Shown piece by piece: positions 9,511-18,370 of a stretch of DNA of 64,000 bases. Numbering within the stretch: position 1 is the stretch's first letter; the number at the start of each line of letters is the position of its first letter. The notes beneath the pieces are model-generated. The model did no database searches. It was not told where the DNA came from and saw only the letters and a program-made list of their open reading frames with translations. The DNA comes from Marinobacter sp. BW6. Its GTDB lineage: Bacteria > Pseudomonadota > Gammaproteobacteria > Pseudomonadales > Oleiphilaceae. The stretch is taken from assembly GCF_008107725.1 (NCBI RefSeq), contig NZ_VIRN01000050.1, positions 1 to 64,000 of the forward strand. The letters run 5' to 3'. Made by a program: the position numbers and the translations under genes.

Positions 9511-10299
9511 ATTAAGCGCTATACCCGACCCCAGGTTCTTATTCTTTCCGGCCTCGACCCGTCCGGCGGTGCCGGCATTCAGGCCGACATTCAAGCGGTC
9601 ACCTCACTGGGCTGCCACCCTTTGCCGGTCCTCTCCTGCCTCACCGTGCAGGACACCCGCAACGTGTATGGCGCCGAAGCTGTATCGGCAGACCTGATTC
9701 GTCAGCAACTTCGATGCCTTGCTGAAGACACCCCCATTCACGCCATCAAAACCGGCGCCCTGGGCAATGCAGCGGTTGTTGATGTGCTGGTGGATTTCAT
9801 CCGTGAACACCCGGGCGTACCAGTGATCACCGACCCGGTGATCAAAGCCGCAGGTGGTGGTGACCTGGCCGACGACGAGCTCGTTACCGCCATGAAAGAG
9901 AAGCTCTTTCCCCTGGCAGAGATGATTACGCCAAACGGTATCGAGCTGGCGATGCTCGGGGGCAGCGATGATCCCGACCAGGCCGCCGAGAACCTTTTGG
10001 ACGGCGGATGCGAATCGGTATTGGCAACCGGAGGGCATGGCACCGGCGTTCACATTATCAACACTCTCTACAACCACTCGCCAGAGCCCATGCACTGGGA
10101 AGTTGAACGTGTCGGCGGCGAGTATCACGGCACAGGCTGTACGCTGGCTGCGGCCATTGCCGCCGGGAGAGCCTCCGGCCTGTCTCAACGTGCTGCCATT
10201 TCCCAGGCCCAGAACTACGTTCATCGCGCCATCCTGCATGCTTTGGAAGTGGGCAAGGGCCAACCGGTACCGGATCGAGGCATTCTGTGGGAACGATGA
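9511..10299 (+). CDS. thiD: Hydroxymethylpyrimidine (phosphate) kinase, ATT start
   Basis: Phosphorylates HMP and HMP-P for thiamin synthesis; ribokinase fold. Visible motifs are GLDPSGGAGIQADIQA near the N-terminus, VSCLT-type VLSCLTVQDTR, TDPVIKAAGGG, TPNGIE and the C-terminal anion-hole motif GEYHGTGCTLAAAIAAG. The essential N-terminal motif is only encoded if translation starts upstream of 9622. An in-frame TGA at 9505-9507 leaves just GTC 9508 and ATT 9511 as upstream options, and GAGGAG (9498-9503) sits 7 nt before ATT. I therefore annotate an ATT start (262 residues, normal length). A start at TTG 9622 would lose the substrate-binding motif. The stop overlaps thiE (ATGA). Confidence 0.85.
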   Translation: MKRYTRPQVLILSGLDPSGGAGIQADIQAVTSLGCHPLPVLSCLTVQDTRNVYGAEAVSADLIRQQLRCLAEDTPIHAIKTGALGNAAVVDVLVDFIREHPGVPVITDPVIKAAGGGDLADDELVTAMKEKLFPLAEMITPNGIELAMLGGSDDPDQAAENLLDGGCESVLATGGHGTGVHIINTLYNHSPEPMHWEVERVGGEYHGTGCTLAAAIAAGRASGLSQRAAISQAQNYVHRAILHALEVGKGQPVPDRGILWER

Positions 10300-10955
10300 G
10301 CAAAGGGCTTCGTCCGGGCCTCTACGCCATCACGGACAGCGTGCTCACGCCACCCGAAACACTGATCGAATCGGTTGAGGCAGCGCTTCGGGGCGGAGCG
10401 GTCATGGTACAATATCGCGAGAAACACGCGCCGATGGCCGAGAGACTTACCCAGGCAAAAAAACTGCAGGCTGCTTGCCGGAACGCTGGCGTCCCGTTGC
10501 TGATCAACGACGACCCGCATCTCGCGAAACGCGTGGGCGCTGCCGGGGTCCATATGGGGCAGACGGATGGCTCGCTGACGGCCGCCCGTCAACTGCTCGG
10601 TGACCAGGCCATTATCGGTATCACCTGCCACGCCGATCTGGCATTGGCGCGGGCCGGACTGGAGGCCGGTGCCGACTACCTGGCCTTCGGGCGCTTCTAT
10701 ACGTCGTCGACCAAACCCGGAGCACCGGCTGCATCCCCAAGGGTGTTGAACGAAGCAAAGAGTTTCGGGCGCCCACTGACTGCCATTGGCGGTGTAACGG
10801 TAGAGAACGCCGAACCGCTTATCCGCGCCGGGGCCGACATGCTTGCCGTGGTTGGCGGCCTGTATGGTGGCACCAACCACGAGATTGAGTTGCGAGCCAA
10901 AGCCTTTGAACGCTTGTTCGCAAGCCATCACCCACTTTTTTCACTTCCCGAATAA
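10296..10955 (+). CDS. thiE: Thiamin-phosphate synthase
   Basis: Condenses HMP-pyrophosphate with the thiazole phosphate to form thiamin phosphate; TIM-barrel fold. Motifs: GLYAITD at the start, VQYREK (pyrophosphate binding), INDD, GVHMGQTDG, GITCHA, YLAFGRFYTSSTKPGA and AIGGV at the phosphate site. ATG 10296 overlaps the thiD stop by 4 bp (ATGA), indicating translational coupling; a GTG at 10287 is a less likely alternative. Length 219 is normal. Confidence 0.95.
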   Translation: MSKGLRPGLYAITDSVLTPPETLIESVEAALRGGAVMVQYREKHAPMAERLTQAKKLQAACRNAGVPLLINDDPHLAKRVGAAGVHMGQTDGSLTAARQLLGDQAIIGITCHADLALARAGLEAGADYLAFGRFYTSSTKPGAPAASPRVLNEAKSFGRPLTAIGGVTVENAEPLIRAGADMLAVVGGLYGGTNHEIELRAKAFERLFASHHPLFSLPE

Positions 10956-10970
10956 CAGGAGCCCAGATCC

Positions 10971-12251
10971 ATGACGCACTCCGAAACCCTGTTCGAGCAG
11001 GCCCAGAAATACATCCCCGGTGGCGTGAATTCTCCGGTCCGGGCATTTCGCGGTGTCGGTGGTACGCCCATTTTCTTCAAACACGCCCAGGGCGCCTATC
11101 TGTACGACGAAGACGATCAGCGCTACATCGATTACATCGGTTCCTGGGGCCCCATGATTCTTGGCCACGGTGACCAGCGAATCAAGGATGCGCTGCATGC
11201 CCAGGTCGATCTGGGCGTTGGCTATGGCGCACCCACGGCCCTCGAAACCGAGATGGCCAAGAAGGTGTGCGAACTCGTGCCCTCCATCGAACTGGTTCGC
11301 ATGGTGAATTCCGGCACCGAGGCCACCATGAGTACTGTTCGACTCGCCCGGGGCTACACCGGTCGCGACAAGATCGTGAAATTTGAGGGCTGTTACCACG
11401 GCCATGTGGATTCACTGCTGGTTAAGGCCGGCTCCGGCGCGCTCACCCTGGGTGTACCGAACTCCCCGGGCATTCCCGCCAGCCTGGCCGAGCACACCAT
11501 CACGCTGACCTACAACGATATGGACAGCGTTCGGGAATGCTTCCGGGAGATGGGTGACCAGATCGCCGCCATTATCGTTGAGCCGGTGGCTGGCAATATG
11601 AACTGCATTCCGCCAGTTCCGGGCTTCCTGGAAGGACTGCGGGAAGTGTGCGACGAGCACGGCACCGTGCTGATCTTCGATGAAGTGATGACCGGGTTCC
11701 GCGTGTCCCTGGGTGGCGCTCAGGGGCTGTACGGCGTCACACCGGATCTCACAGCGCTGGGCAAAGTAATTGGTGGCGGCCTTCCGGTCGGCGCCTTTGG
11801 CGGCAAACGGGAAATCATGGAGCACATTTCGCCACTTGGCCCGGTCTATCAGGCAGGCACCCTGAGCGGCAACCCCCTGGCCATGTGTGCCGGTCTGACA
11901 ACGTTGAATGCGATCTCCGAACCCGGCTTCCACGACCGGCTGACCGAGAAAACCAATGCCGTTCGCGATGGCCTGAAAGAAGCAGCGGATGCCACCGGCA
12001 TCCCGTTGACGGTGCAGAGTGCGGGCGCCATGTTCGGGTTCTTCTTCACCGAGGAAAACGCTGTCACCCGCTTTGACCAGGTCATGGCCTGTGATGTCGA
12101 ACGCTTCAAGAAGTTCTTCCAAGGCATGTTGAAGGAAGGCGTCTATCTGGCCCCATCAGCCTTTGAGGCCGGTTTCACCACGGCGGCACTGTCAGACCAG
12201 GACATCGCCGATACCATAGCGGCGGCGAAAAAGGTCATGGCCAAGCTCTGA
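10971..12251 (+). CDS. hemL: Glutamate-1-semialdehyde 2,1-aminomutase
   Basis: PLP enzyme that converts glutamate-1-semialdehyde to 5-aminolevulinate in the C5 pathway of haem synthesis. The PLP lysine is K265 in [10 protein letters not shown], and [17 protein letters not shown] and FDEVMTGFR are family signatures. Length 426 is typical. AGGAG lies upstream of ATG 10971. It is last in the apparent hemJ-thiD-thiE-hemL operon and is followed by a hairpin at 12275-12305. Confidence 0.97.
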   Translation: MTHSETLFEQAQKYIPGGVNSPVRAFRGVGGTPIFFKHAQGAYLYDEDDQRYIDYIGSWGPMILGHGDQRIKDALHAQVDLGVGYGAPTALETEMAKKVCELVPSIELVRMVNSGTEATMSTVRLARGYTGRDKIVKFEGCYHGHVDSLLVKAGSGALTLGVPNSPGIPASLAEHTITLTYNDMDSVRECFREMGDQIAAIIVEPVAGNMNCIPPVPGFLEGLREVCDEHGTVLIFDEVMTGFRVSLGGAQGLYGVTPDLTALGKVIGGGLPVGAFGGKREIMEHISPLGPVYQAGTLSGNPLAMCAGLTTLNAISEPGFHDRLTEKTNAVRDGLKEAADATGIPLTVQSAGAMFGFFFTEENAVTRFDQVMACDVERFKKFFQGMLKEGVYLAPSAFEAGFTTAALSDQDIADTIAAAKKVMAKL

Positions 12252-12274
12252 TCTTTCGACGCTTTACCATTGAC

Positions 12275-12305
12275 GCCCCGCAGGTCACAGCATGTCCTGC
12301 GGGGC
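12275..12305 (+). terminator. Perfect 10-bp hairpin after hemL
   Basis: GCCCCGCAGG and CCTGCGGGGC form a perfect 10-bp GC-rich stem with an 11-nt loop, 23 bp after the hemL stop. There is no T tract, so it may pause polymerase or protect the 3' end rather than be a classical intrinsic terminator. Confidence 0.55.
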
Positions 12306-13500
<1,195 letters not shown>

Positions 13501-13509
13501 TGGGTAGCC

Positions 13510-13544
13510 GGCCTTCTGGCTTTGCGGTGCAGAGCTAGAAGGCC
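13510..13544. terminator. Hairpin between convergent lipase and TPR-barrel genes
   Basis: GGCCTTCT (13510-13517) pairs perfectly with AGAAGGCC (13537-13544), and the interior can pair further (GCTTTGC with GCAGAGC, one wobble). It overlaps the stop codon of the convergent gene. No T tract on either strand, so termination activity is only possible. Confidence 0.4.
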
Positions 13545-14857
13545 CCTTCCAGGGTCAACATCAACGTCTGGCGCTGATAATCATACTGCGACAGGCTGCT
13601 TCGGTTGTCTTGAACCAGCCACTCCCCCCGGACCAGCCAAAGGCTGTCCAGGGACTTCTCCGCCAGCAACCCGATCTCCAGACGGTTATCCTCCCTGCGG
13701 CCGCTCTCGCCAGCCGAGGTCACCAACTGGTGGGGATCCTGGTATCGGCTATGGCGACCCGCGCCTGTTGCCCCAAGATCAAGGTCGGGATACCAGCGAT
13801 AGCGACCGGCAAACTCCAGAGTGTGGCGGGTGGGCGAGACACTGACAAACTCATCGGCTGCTCGAAAATCCCGCCGATCATTGATTTCCAGTGAGTATTC
13901 GCCGTCGAATCGCCAGGCCCCCACGTACTTCAGTACATGAAGGCGTGCCCGATACCACTGACCATCATAAGCCTCGTAACCGGAGCCACCGTTCACGGTG
14001 GCCGCTGCCAGGGATATATCGCATTGGTCAGGCGCTACCACCAACGAACACTCACGCCAACGATAAAACCCCTCAATGCCGTATCGGGTTTCAAGGGATT
14101 GGCTATCGAACCAGGATTTTGCCAACGACAGCAACGCCCCCCGCTCACCCGCCACCAGGGTCTCAGACCAGGCTATTTGTCCCTGCAACACCTGGGTATC
14201 GTATTCGTCATCGGAGGGGTATTCGCGAGAATAGGCGACCGCGTCGACGGCAATCCGAGAGCGAGTGCCTACTGGCCGTTCGTATCCTCCCGAAACCAGT
14301 GCTTCAAGAAAGCCCCCTCCTTCGCTGGAAACCGTATCCTCGGGCAAGCCGGCGATGTTGGAATCGTAGCCGCCGGATATGCCCAGATAGCCACGAATTG
14401 AAGGCGGGCGAGCCGCCTGCGCGACGCCTCCGTCCAGTTTTTTGAGCTGGGCCAGGGCCAGGGCCCGGACTTTATCCGGAGCACCCTCCGCGGAGGCCTG
14501 TTCAAACCATTGTCGTGCTTTATCTGACTCCTCTTTGGCAAGCGCAACCAGACCAAGGTTATACCGAGCCAGGGCGCCATTGGAGCCCTCCAGCAAAGCG
14601 CGAAAGGCAGATTCTGCGGTGGCGTAATCGCCAAGCTGGTAACAGACAACACCAAGGTTGTAGAAGAGGGAGGGAGATGCCATGCCAGCAGAAACAGCAC
14701 TCTGGAAACGCTCTTTCGCAGCGTTCAGATCGCCCGCTTCAAAGGCTTCAACGCCGGCACGAAAATCTTCCTTGCCGGCATCAGTTTCAGCCGCCTGAAG
14801 AATCACCGTGGGCATTAACAAAAGGATCAGCGACAGGGCGCGCCAAATTACCAGCAA
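13535..14857 (-). CDS. TPR plus outer-membrane beta-barrel protein
   Basis: Exported protein of 440 residues, function unknown. Seen: a signal peptide (1-22), then tetratricopeptide-like helical repeats (about 28-140, for example FYNLGVVCYQLGDYATAESAF and ARYNLGLVALAKEES), then a C-terminal domain (about 155-440) with alternating aromatic/polar strands, the GYDSNI motif and a terminal phenylalanine, as expected for an outer-membrane barrel. This periplasmic-TPR plus barrel layout resembles Slam and other surface-export modifiers; whether it belongs to that family cannot be settled here. It is the last gene of the ECF sigma operon, 53 bp after the small secreted protein. Confidence 0.75.
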   Translation of the reverse strand: MLVIWRALSLILLLMPTVILQAAETDAGKEDFRAGVEAFEAGDLNAAKERFQSAVSAGMASPSLFYNLGVVCYQLGDYATAESAFRALLEGSNGALARYNLGLVALAKEESDKARQWFEQASAEGAPDKVRALALAQLKKLDGGVAQAARPPSIRGYLGISGGYDSNIAGLPEDTVSSEGGGFLEALVSGGYERPVGTRSRIAVDAVAYSREYPSDDEYDTQVLQGQIAWSETLVAGERGALLSLAKSWFDSQSLETRYGIEGFYRWRECSLVVAPDQCDISLAAATVNGGSGYEAYDGQWYRARLHVLKYVGAWRFDGEYSLEINDRRDFRAADEFVSVSPTRHTLEFAGRYRWYPDLDLGATGAGRHSRYQDPHQLVTSAGESGRREDNRLEIGLLAEKSLDSLWLVRGEWLVQDNRSSLSQYDYQRQTLMLTLEGAF

Positions 14858-14910
14858 ACAGGTCTCTCCGGATTAATACAGGCGAGGGAGGACCGGCTAC
14901 AACTCCGGTT

Positions 14911-15285
14911 TCAGCGATCCAGCCCTGGTGCATCCGGCAGCTCTGGGCGTTCCGGCCGCTCCGGCAACTCAGGCTTACCCTTGATCAGTTCCCGGGATTG
15001 CCTGGCTTTGTCAGACATGGATTCACCGAACTCACGCCCCCTCTCTCGGGCTTCACTCGCCGCATCCACCCCTCGGGAGCCGGACTTACCCGGATTTTCA
15101 GGCCTTTCGGTAGCGCGGGGCAACTCGATTTCCCGCACGACTGAATCGGTGAGCTCTGCGTCGTCAGTTACCATACGCATGGTAACATCCAAATCCTCGT
15201 TGGCCAGCGTTGTTGTCGGGCCCCAGAACCCTAGCATGAGTAATCCTGCCAGCTTAACCCTCAGTGCAAGCCTCTCACTGATCAT
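14911..15285 (-). CDS. Small secreted proline/glutamate-rich protein, unknown
   Basis: I do not recognise this 124-residue protein. It has a likely signal peptide (residues about 1-28, ending LAN), then a low-complexity charged region rich in Glu, Arg and Pro with no cysteine, ending in a Pro-Glu-Arg repeat-like tail (about 105-122). It is probably periplasmic and largely disordered. Its ATG overlaps the stop of the anti-sigma gene (ATGA), so it is translationally coupled and part of the sigma/anti-sigma operon. A role as partner or substrate of the downstream TPR-barrel protein is conjecture. Confidence 0.6.
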   Translation of the reverse strand: MISERLALRVKLAGLLMLGFWGPTTTLANEDLDVTMRMVTDDAELTDSVVREIELPRATERPENPGKSGSRGVDAASEARERGREFGESMSDKARQSRELIKGKPELPERPERPELPDAPGLDR

Positions 15286-15980
15286 GATTCTGGATCCTCG
15301 ACCGGTCGTTGTGGGTATTCGGGAATCGGAGCACGGAAGGTTTTCTGGCGATCTCCGGTGTCCAGTCTTGCCACCAGCTCCCCGGCACCTGGAAACAGCA
15401 ACTTCAGCGGCAAAGACAGAACGTTCTCGCCTGCATCAAGGCTCACCTGCCAGCTAAGCTTGTGATGTCCGGGCCATGAGGTCAGCTCCACGTTGGGCGG
15501 GAGTTCAAGTGTCAGGGTGACATCCTCCAGTGCTTCACCGGAATGGAAAGCGAGGCGCACCATTTTTTCAACAGGCGCCACTAAAGAGATGTCCTGCTCT
15601 TCATCAACCACGCCTGTATCGGTGACAACGGGCGCTTGCACATCATTGAAGCCCGTTGGCTGCATCAGGAAACCCAGTCCGATACCCATTGCCAGAGCGG
15701 CCGCAATAGCACCTCCCAGGACCCTGTGACTCCAACCTGAATCCCATTGGGCAGCCCCACGGGCCGAAGAGAGCACACGATGATGGAAATCAGGCGAAGG
15801 CGCCGGAACGCCGAACTTTTCCTGGAGCGCCCGCGCCAGGGCACGCTCCGAGGCCAGTTGCTCGCTGCATATCTGGCAGGCAGCAGTATGCTCCTCTACC
15901 CGGGCACGGGCGGTGGCGGAGAGCTCGTTACTGATGAAGGCGGGCAGATCCGCCCGGATTTCGTTGCAGGACATTGTCAT
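15282..15980 (-). CDS. Membrane anti-sigma factor with zinc-finger domain
   Basis: Anti-sigma factor that would hold the adjacent ECF sigma factor inactive. Its N-terminus carries the zinc-binding ZAS motif H31-x3-C35-x2-C38 (HTAACQIC). A single transmembrane helix follows (about residues 83-103, GGAIAAALAMGIGLGFLM), then a periplasmic domain of about 130 residues presumably sensing an envelope signal. Start is ATG 15980 or 15974; GGAGTGAGG precedes both. It begins immediately after the sigma gene stop and overlaps the next gene by 4 bp. Confidence 0.85.
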   Translation of the reverse strand: MTMSCNEIRADLPAFISNELSATARARVEEHTAACQICSEQLASERALARALQEKFGVPAPSPDFHHRVLSSARGAAQWDSGWSHRVLGGAIAAALAMGIGLGFLMQPTGFNDVQAPVVTDTGVVDEEQDISLVAPVEKMVRLAFHSGEALEDVTLTLELPPNVELTSWPGHHKLSWQVSLDAGENVLSLPLKLLFPGAGELVARLDTGDRQKTFRAPIPEYPQRPVEDPES

Positions 15981-15984
15981 CACC

Positions 15985-16572
15985 TCACTCCCCCACACGT
16001 CCAGCTGGCTCAATTGGTTCCAGCTCCCGCTGCAATTTCGTTCGCAGGGCTGCCCGGCACCTGTGCAGCCGCGACTTCACGGTCCCCAACGGGATATCCA
16101 GCACCGCGGCAATGTCTTCCTGGCGCCAGCCGTCCACATCATGAAGCAACAACAGGGTTCGCTGGTCAGGCGTCAGGGTCACCATCACCCGGTCCAATAC
16201 CGGGCCCAGGCGAGCGTGCTCCAGCTGCAGATCCGGGCCAACGCTGTCCGATTCGAGGCTGTCCAGCCAGTCGGCCTGGCTCTCAGTGCCGACCAACTCC
16301 GTCAACGGACGATCCCCCTGGCGGTTTTTACGACGAACCTGGTCGATAAACTGCCGGTAGAGCACACGGTTTAGCCAGGGCCGCAGCTGCTCAACGCTTT
16401 CCAGCTCATCAAGCCGTGGGTAGAGCTTTACCACCACATCCTGAACCAGGTCTTCGGCGTCCTGTTGCTGGCCGGCCAGGCGGTAAGCAAACCGGTACAT
16501 CGCGTCCAGATGGGGTTGCACCAGGGTTTCAAACCGCCGGGACTTGGGGGGCTTAAAAGGAAAGATTGCCAA
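15985..16572 (-). CDS. ECF-type RNA polymerase sigma factor
   Basis: Sigma-70 family, extracytoplasmic-function type. Region 2 (about residues 15-85) includes AMYRFAYRLAGQQQDAEDLVQDVVVKLY and RPWLNRVLYRQFIDQVRR. Region 4 (about 125-180) includes LTPDQRTLLLLHDVDGWRQEDIAAVLDIPLGTVKSRLHRCRAALR, the -35-binding helix-turn-helix. Region 3 is absent, as expected. The start is probably TTG 16572, since the next in-frame ATG would delete part of region 2; the RBS is weak. First gene of a four-gene operon with its anti-sigma factor, so autoregulation is likely but unproven. Confidence 0.88.
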   Translation of the reverse strand: MAIFPFKPPKSRRFETLVQPHLDAMYRFAYRLAGQQQDAEDLVQDVVVKLYPRLDELESVEQLRPWLNRVLYRQFIDQVRRKNRQGDRPLTELVGTESQADWLDSLESDSVGPDLQLEHARLGPVLDRVMVTLTPDQRTLLLLHDVDGWRQEDIAAVLDIPLGTVKSRLHRCRAALRTKLQRELEPIEPAGRVGE

Positions 16573-16706
16573 AGCCGTTGTTTACCTACGTGGGTTCATG
16601 CCAGCGGGGCAGTCTATATCAAGTTGCCGGGCCGGTGCATTTGCCAGTTTCTTAAAGTGCTTCGCCAGATGGCTCTGCGTCATTAAGACACGTTAACAAA
16701 AAGCCT

Positions 16707-16734
16707 GGAACGATGCTGCCTACCTGCTCGTGAT
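16707..16734 (+). promoter_or_regulatory. Candidate ECF-type promoter for the DUF4382 lipoprotein
   Basis: GGAAC (16707-16711), 17-bp spacer, CGTGAT (16729-16734). GGAAC with a downstream CGT is the usual shape of an ECF sigma promoter. It lies about 62 nt upstream of the lipoprotein ATG and divergent from the ECF gene. This is pattern matching only. Confidence 0.3.
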
Positions 16735-16795
16735 AGTGATGTTGGGTAGCGTTTCAAGTCGCTACGAAAATACCAAATAAGCCTTGGAGGTTTAT

Positions 16796-17740
16796 ATGAA
16801 ACGTTCGATCCGTCTTTTCACCGTATCCGCTCTGGCTGCCGGCATTGCTGCCTGTGGCGGTGGTGGCGATGGCAGTAGTACCGGTTCAACAGGCACCGTT
16901 TCATTTGACGTGACTGATGCTCCTGCAATGGAGTTCTCTGACGTCACGGTCTCATTTACCGGGATTTCCCTGAAGCCAGTGGACGGAGAATGGGTCAAGT
17001 TCAGCTTTGATGAACCAAAGACGTGGAACCTGCTAGAACTTCAAGGTGGCATGAGTGAACCGCTTATCACGGAAGAGGAAGTGCCCGCAGGCGACTACTC
17101 GCAACTTCGGCTGCTGGTAAACACTGAAGAGTTGGCCTCTTACGTAGTGCTGAAGGATCAACCAGATGTCAAAAAATCACTAGCCGTTCCTTCAGGCACT
17201 CAGAGTGGCCTTAAGCTGAACGGTGATTTCGTAGTTGCGGCAGACACGCAGACAGATTTCACCATTGATTTTGATGTCAGGAAATCCATTGTGAATCCTC
17301 AGGGTCAGTCGCTAGCAGATTACCTGCTAAAGCCTTCGCTCCGCTTGGTTAACAACCTGGAAGTTGGCTCTATCACTGGTGAAGTGGACTACGCCACTAT
17401 TAACTCAACTAGGCTTAGTAACGACGAACTCGCAAACTGTTCCGAAGATTACGCAGGCGCGGTTTACGTCTATCAAGGTACAGACGTAACACCGACCGAC
17501 CTGAACGTGGATAGCGAGGGAGTGCAGCCGATAATGGCCGTTCCTGTGAAAGACGAAGACCTCGACGGCATCTACAACTACACGGCCGCATTTCTTGTCG
17601 CAGGCGACTACACCATCAGCTATAGCTGTCAGCTCGACAACAACGAAACTGATGATGAACTCGACTTTGAAGGCACTCAAAATGTGAGTGTTGTCGCTGA
17701 TACCGAAACGGAGGCGGATCCAATACCTCTGCCTCAGTAA
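16796..17740 (+). CDS. DUF4382 domain lipoprotein
   Basis: Predicted lipoprotein of 314 residues and unknown function. The signal peptide ends in a lipobox (AGIAAC) with the acylated Cys at residue 23, followed by a Gly/Ser linker. The DUF4382 domain (about 37-190) begins GTVSFDVTDAPAMEFSDVTVSFTGI and is a predicted beta-sandwich; a C-terminal beta-rich domain follows with transthyretin-like features (about 195-300). Position +2 is Gly, so outer-membrane sorting is expected. ATG 16796 has GGAGG 5 nt upstream. Codon use is less GC-rich than neighbours. It lies divergent from the ECF operon and may share its regulation. Confidence 0.82.
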   Translation: MKRSIRLFTVSALAAGIAACGGGGDGSSTGSTGTVSFDVTDAPAMEFSDVTVSFTGISLKPVDGEWVKFSFDEPKTWNLLELQGGMSEPLITEEEVPAGDYSQLRLLVNTEELASYVVLKDQPDVKKSLAVPSGTQSGLKLNGDFVVAADTQTDFTIDFDVRKSIVNPQGQSLADYLLKPSLRLVNNLEVGSITGEVDYATINSTRLSNDELANCSEDYAGAVYVYQGTDVTPTDLNVDSEGVQPIMAVPVKDEDLDGIYNYTAAFLVAGDYTISYSCQLDNNETDDELDFEGTQNVSVVADTETEADPIPLPQ

Positions 17741-17759
17741 TTCCGGACCACCTGCGTTT

Positions 17760-17787
17760 GGAGGCCCCTGTCTGAACAGGGGCCTCC
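17760..17787. terminator. Bidirectional hairpin between convergent genes
   Basis: Perfect 12-bp stem GGAGGCCCCTGT / ACAGGGGCCTCC with a CTGA loop, between the DUF4382 gene and the convergent lpoP-like gene. T tracts are weak on both sides, but stem strength and position favour a terminator. Confidence 0.75.
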
Positions 17788-17788
17788 A

Positions 17789-18370
17789 TTACAACGCCGC
17801 AGCCCTCGCCTCCGCCTGATCCGCTCCCGCAACATTTCCGCGTGCCCTGCGAATATCCGCCAGCAACAGCCAGCCGGCTCTCTGCAACCGAATATCACTG
17901 CCCGCCAGGGACAACCCCTTCAACGTAAACTGCTCCGCAGAGCCCAGCTGATTGCCCGCCACGTAGGCTTCGGACAGTTTGAAATACACCTCGGCAGAAC
18001 GGGGTGCGATCCGCTGTGCACGCTCCAGACGGGCGATAGCACCGGATACGTTGCCCTGAGCCAACAATTGGTCAGCCTCACGCACCAGGCTGAGCGCCGC
18101 GGGCGAGAGGCCATCCCCGGTTTCACGATAACTCGGGGAACTCGAACGGGAAGGCTCCTTGGCTTCCGGAGCCGCCTCCGGTTGCTCACTCTTGCGCCAA
18201 ACCGGGGCTTCGCTGTCTACAGTGTCAGTACTGGTTTTCGGTGGTTCAGGCGCCTTGGCCGGCTCATCACCGACGGGCACGTAGATTCCCCCTCCCGGTC
18301 CTGAAGCACAACCGGCTACTGACAGCATTGCAGTAATGAGGGCAGCCCTGAACGAAATACGGTCAATCAT
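17789..18370 (-). CDS. lpoP: TPR lipoprotein, probable PBP1b activator (LpoP-like)
   Basis: 193-residue lipoprotein: signal peptide with lipobox VAGC (Cys at 21), then a Pro/Glu/Ser-rich linker (about 30-85), then a TPR domain (about 90-190, LVREADQLLAQGNVSGAIARLERAQRIAPRS...). In Pseudomonas aeruginosa the activator of PBP1b is a TPR lipoprotein, LpoP, encoded beside the PBP1b gene. Here the ATG overlaps the stop of mrcB by 4 bp, the same arrangement. Assignment rests on architecture and neighbourhood, not on alignment. Confidence 0.75.
   Translation of the reverse strand: MIDRISFRAALITAMLSVAGCASGPGGGIYVPVGDEPAKAPEPPKTSTDTVDSEAPVWRKSEQPEAAPEAKEPSRSSSPSYRETGDGLSPAALSLVREADQLLAQGNVSGAIARLERAQRIAPRSAEVYFKLSEAYVAGNQLGSAEQFTLKGLSLAGSDIRLQRAGWLLLADIRRARGNVAGADQAEARAAAL

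Noticed and set aside
9500..10960. TPP riboswitch near thiD-thiE
   Set aside because: The genes follow hemJ with a few bases of spacing, leaving no room for an aptamer, and no THI-box motif was seen.
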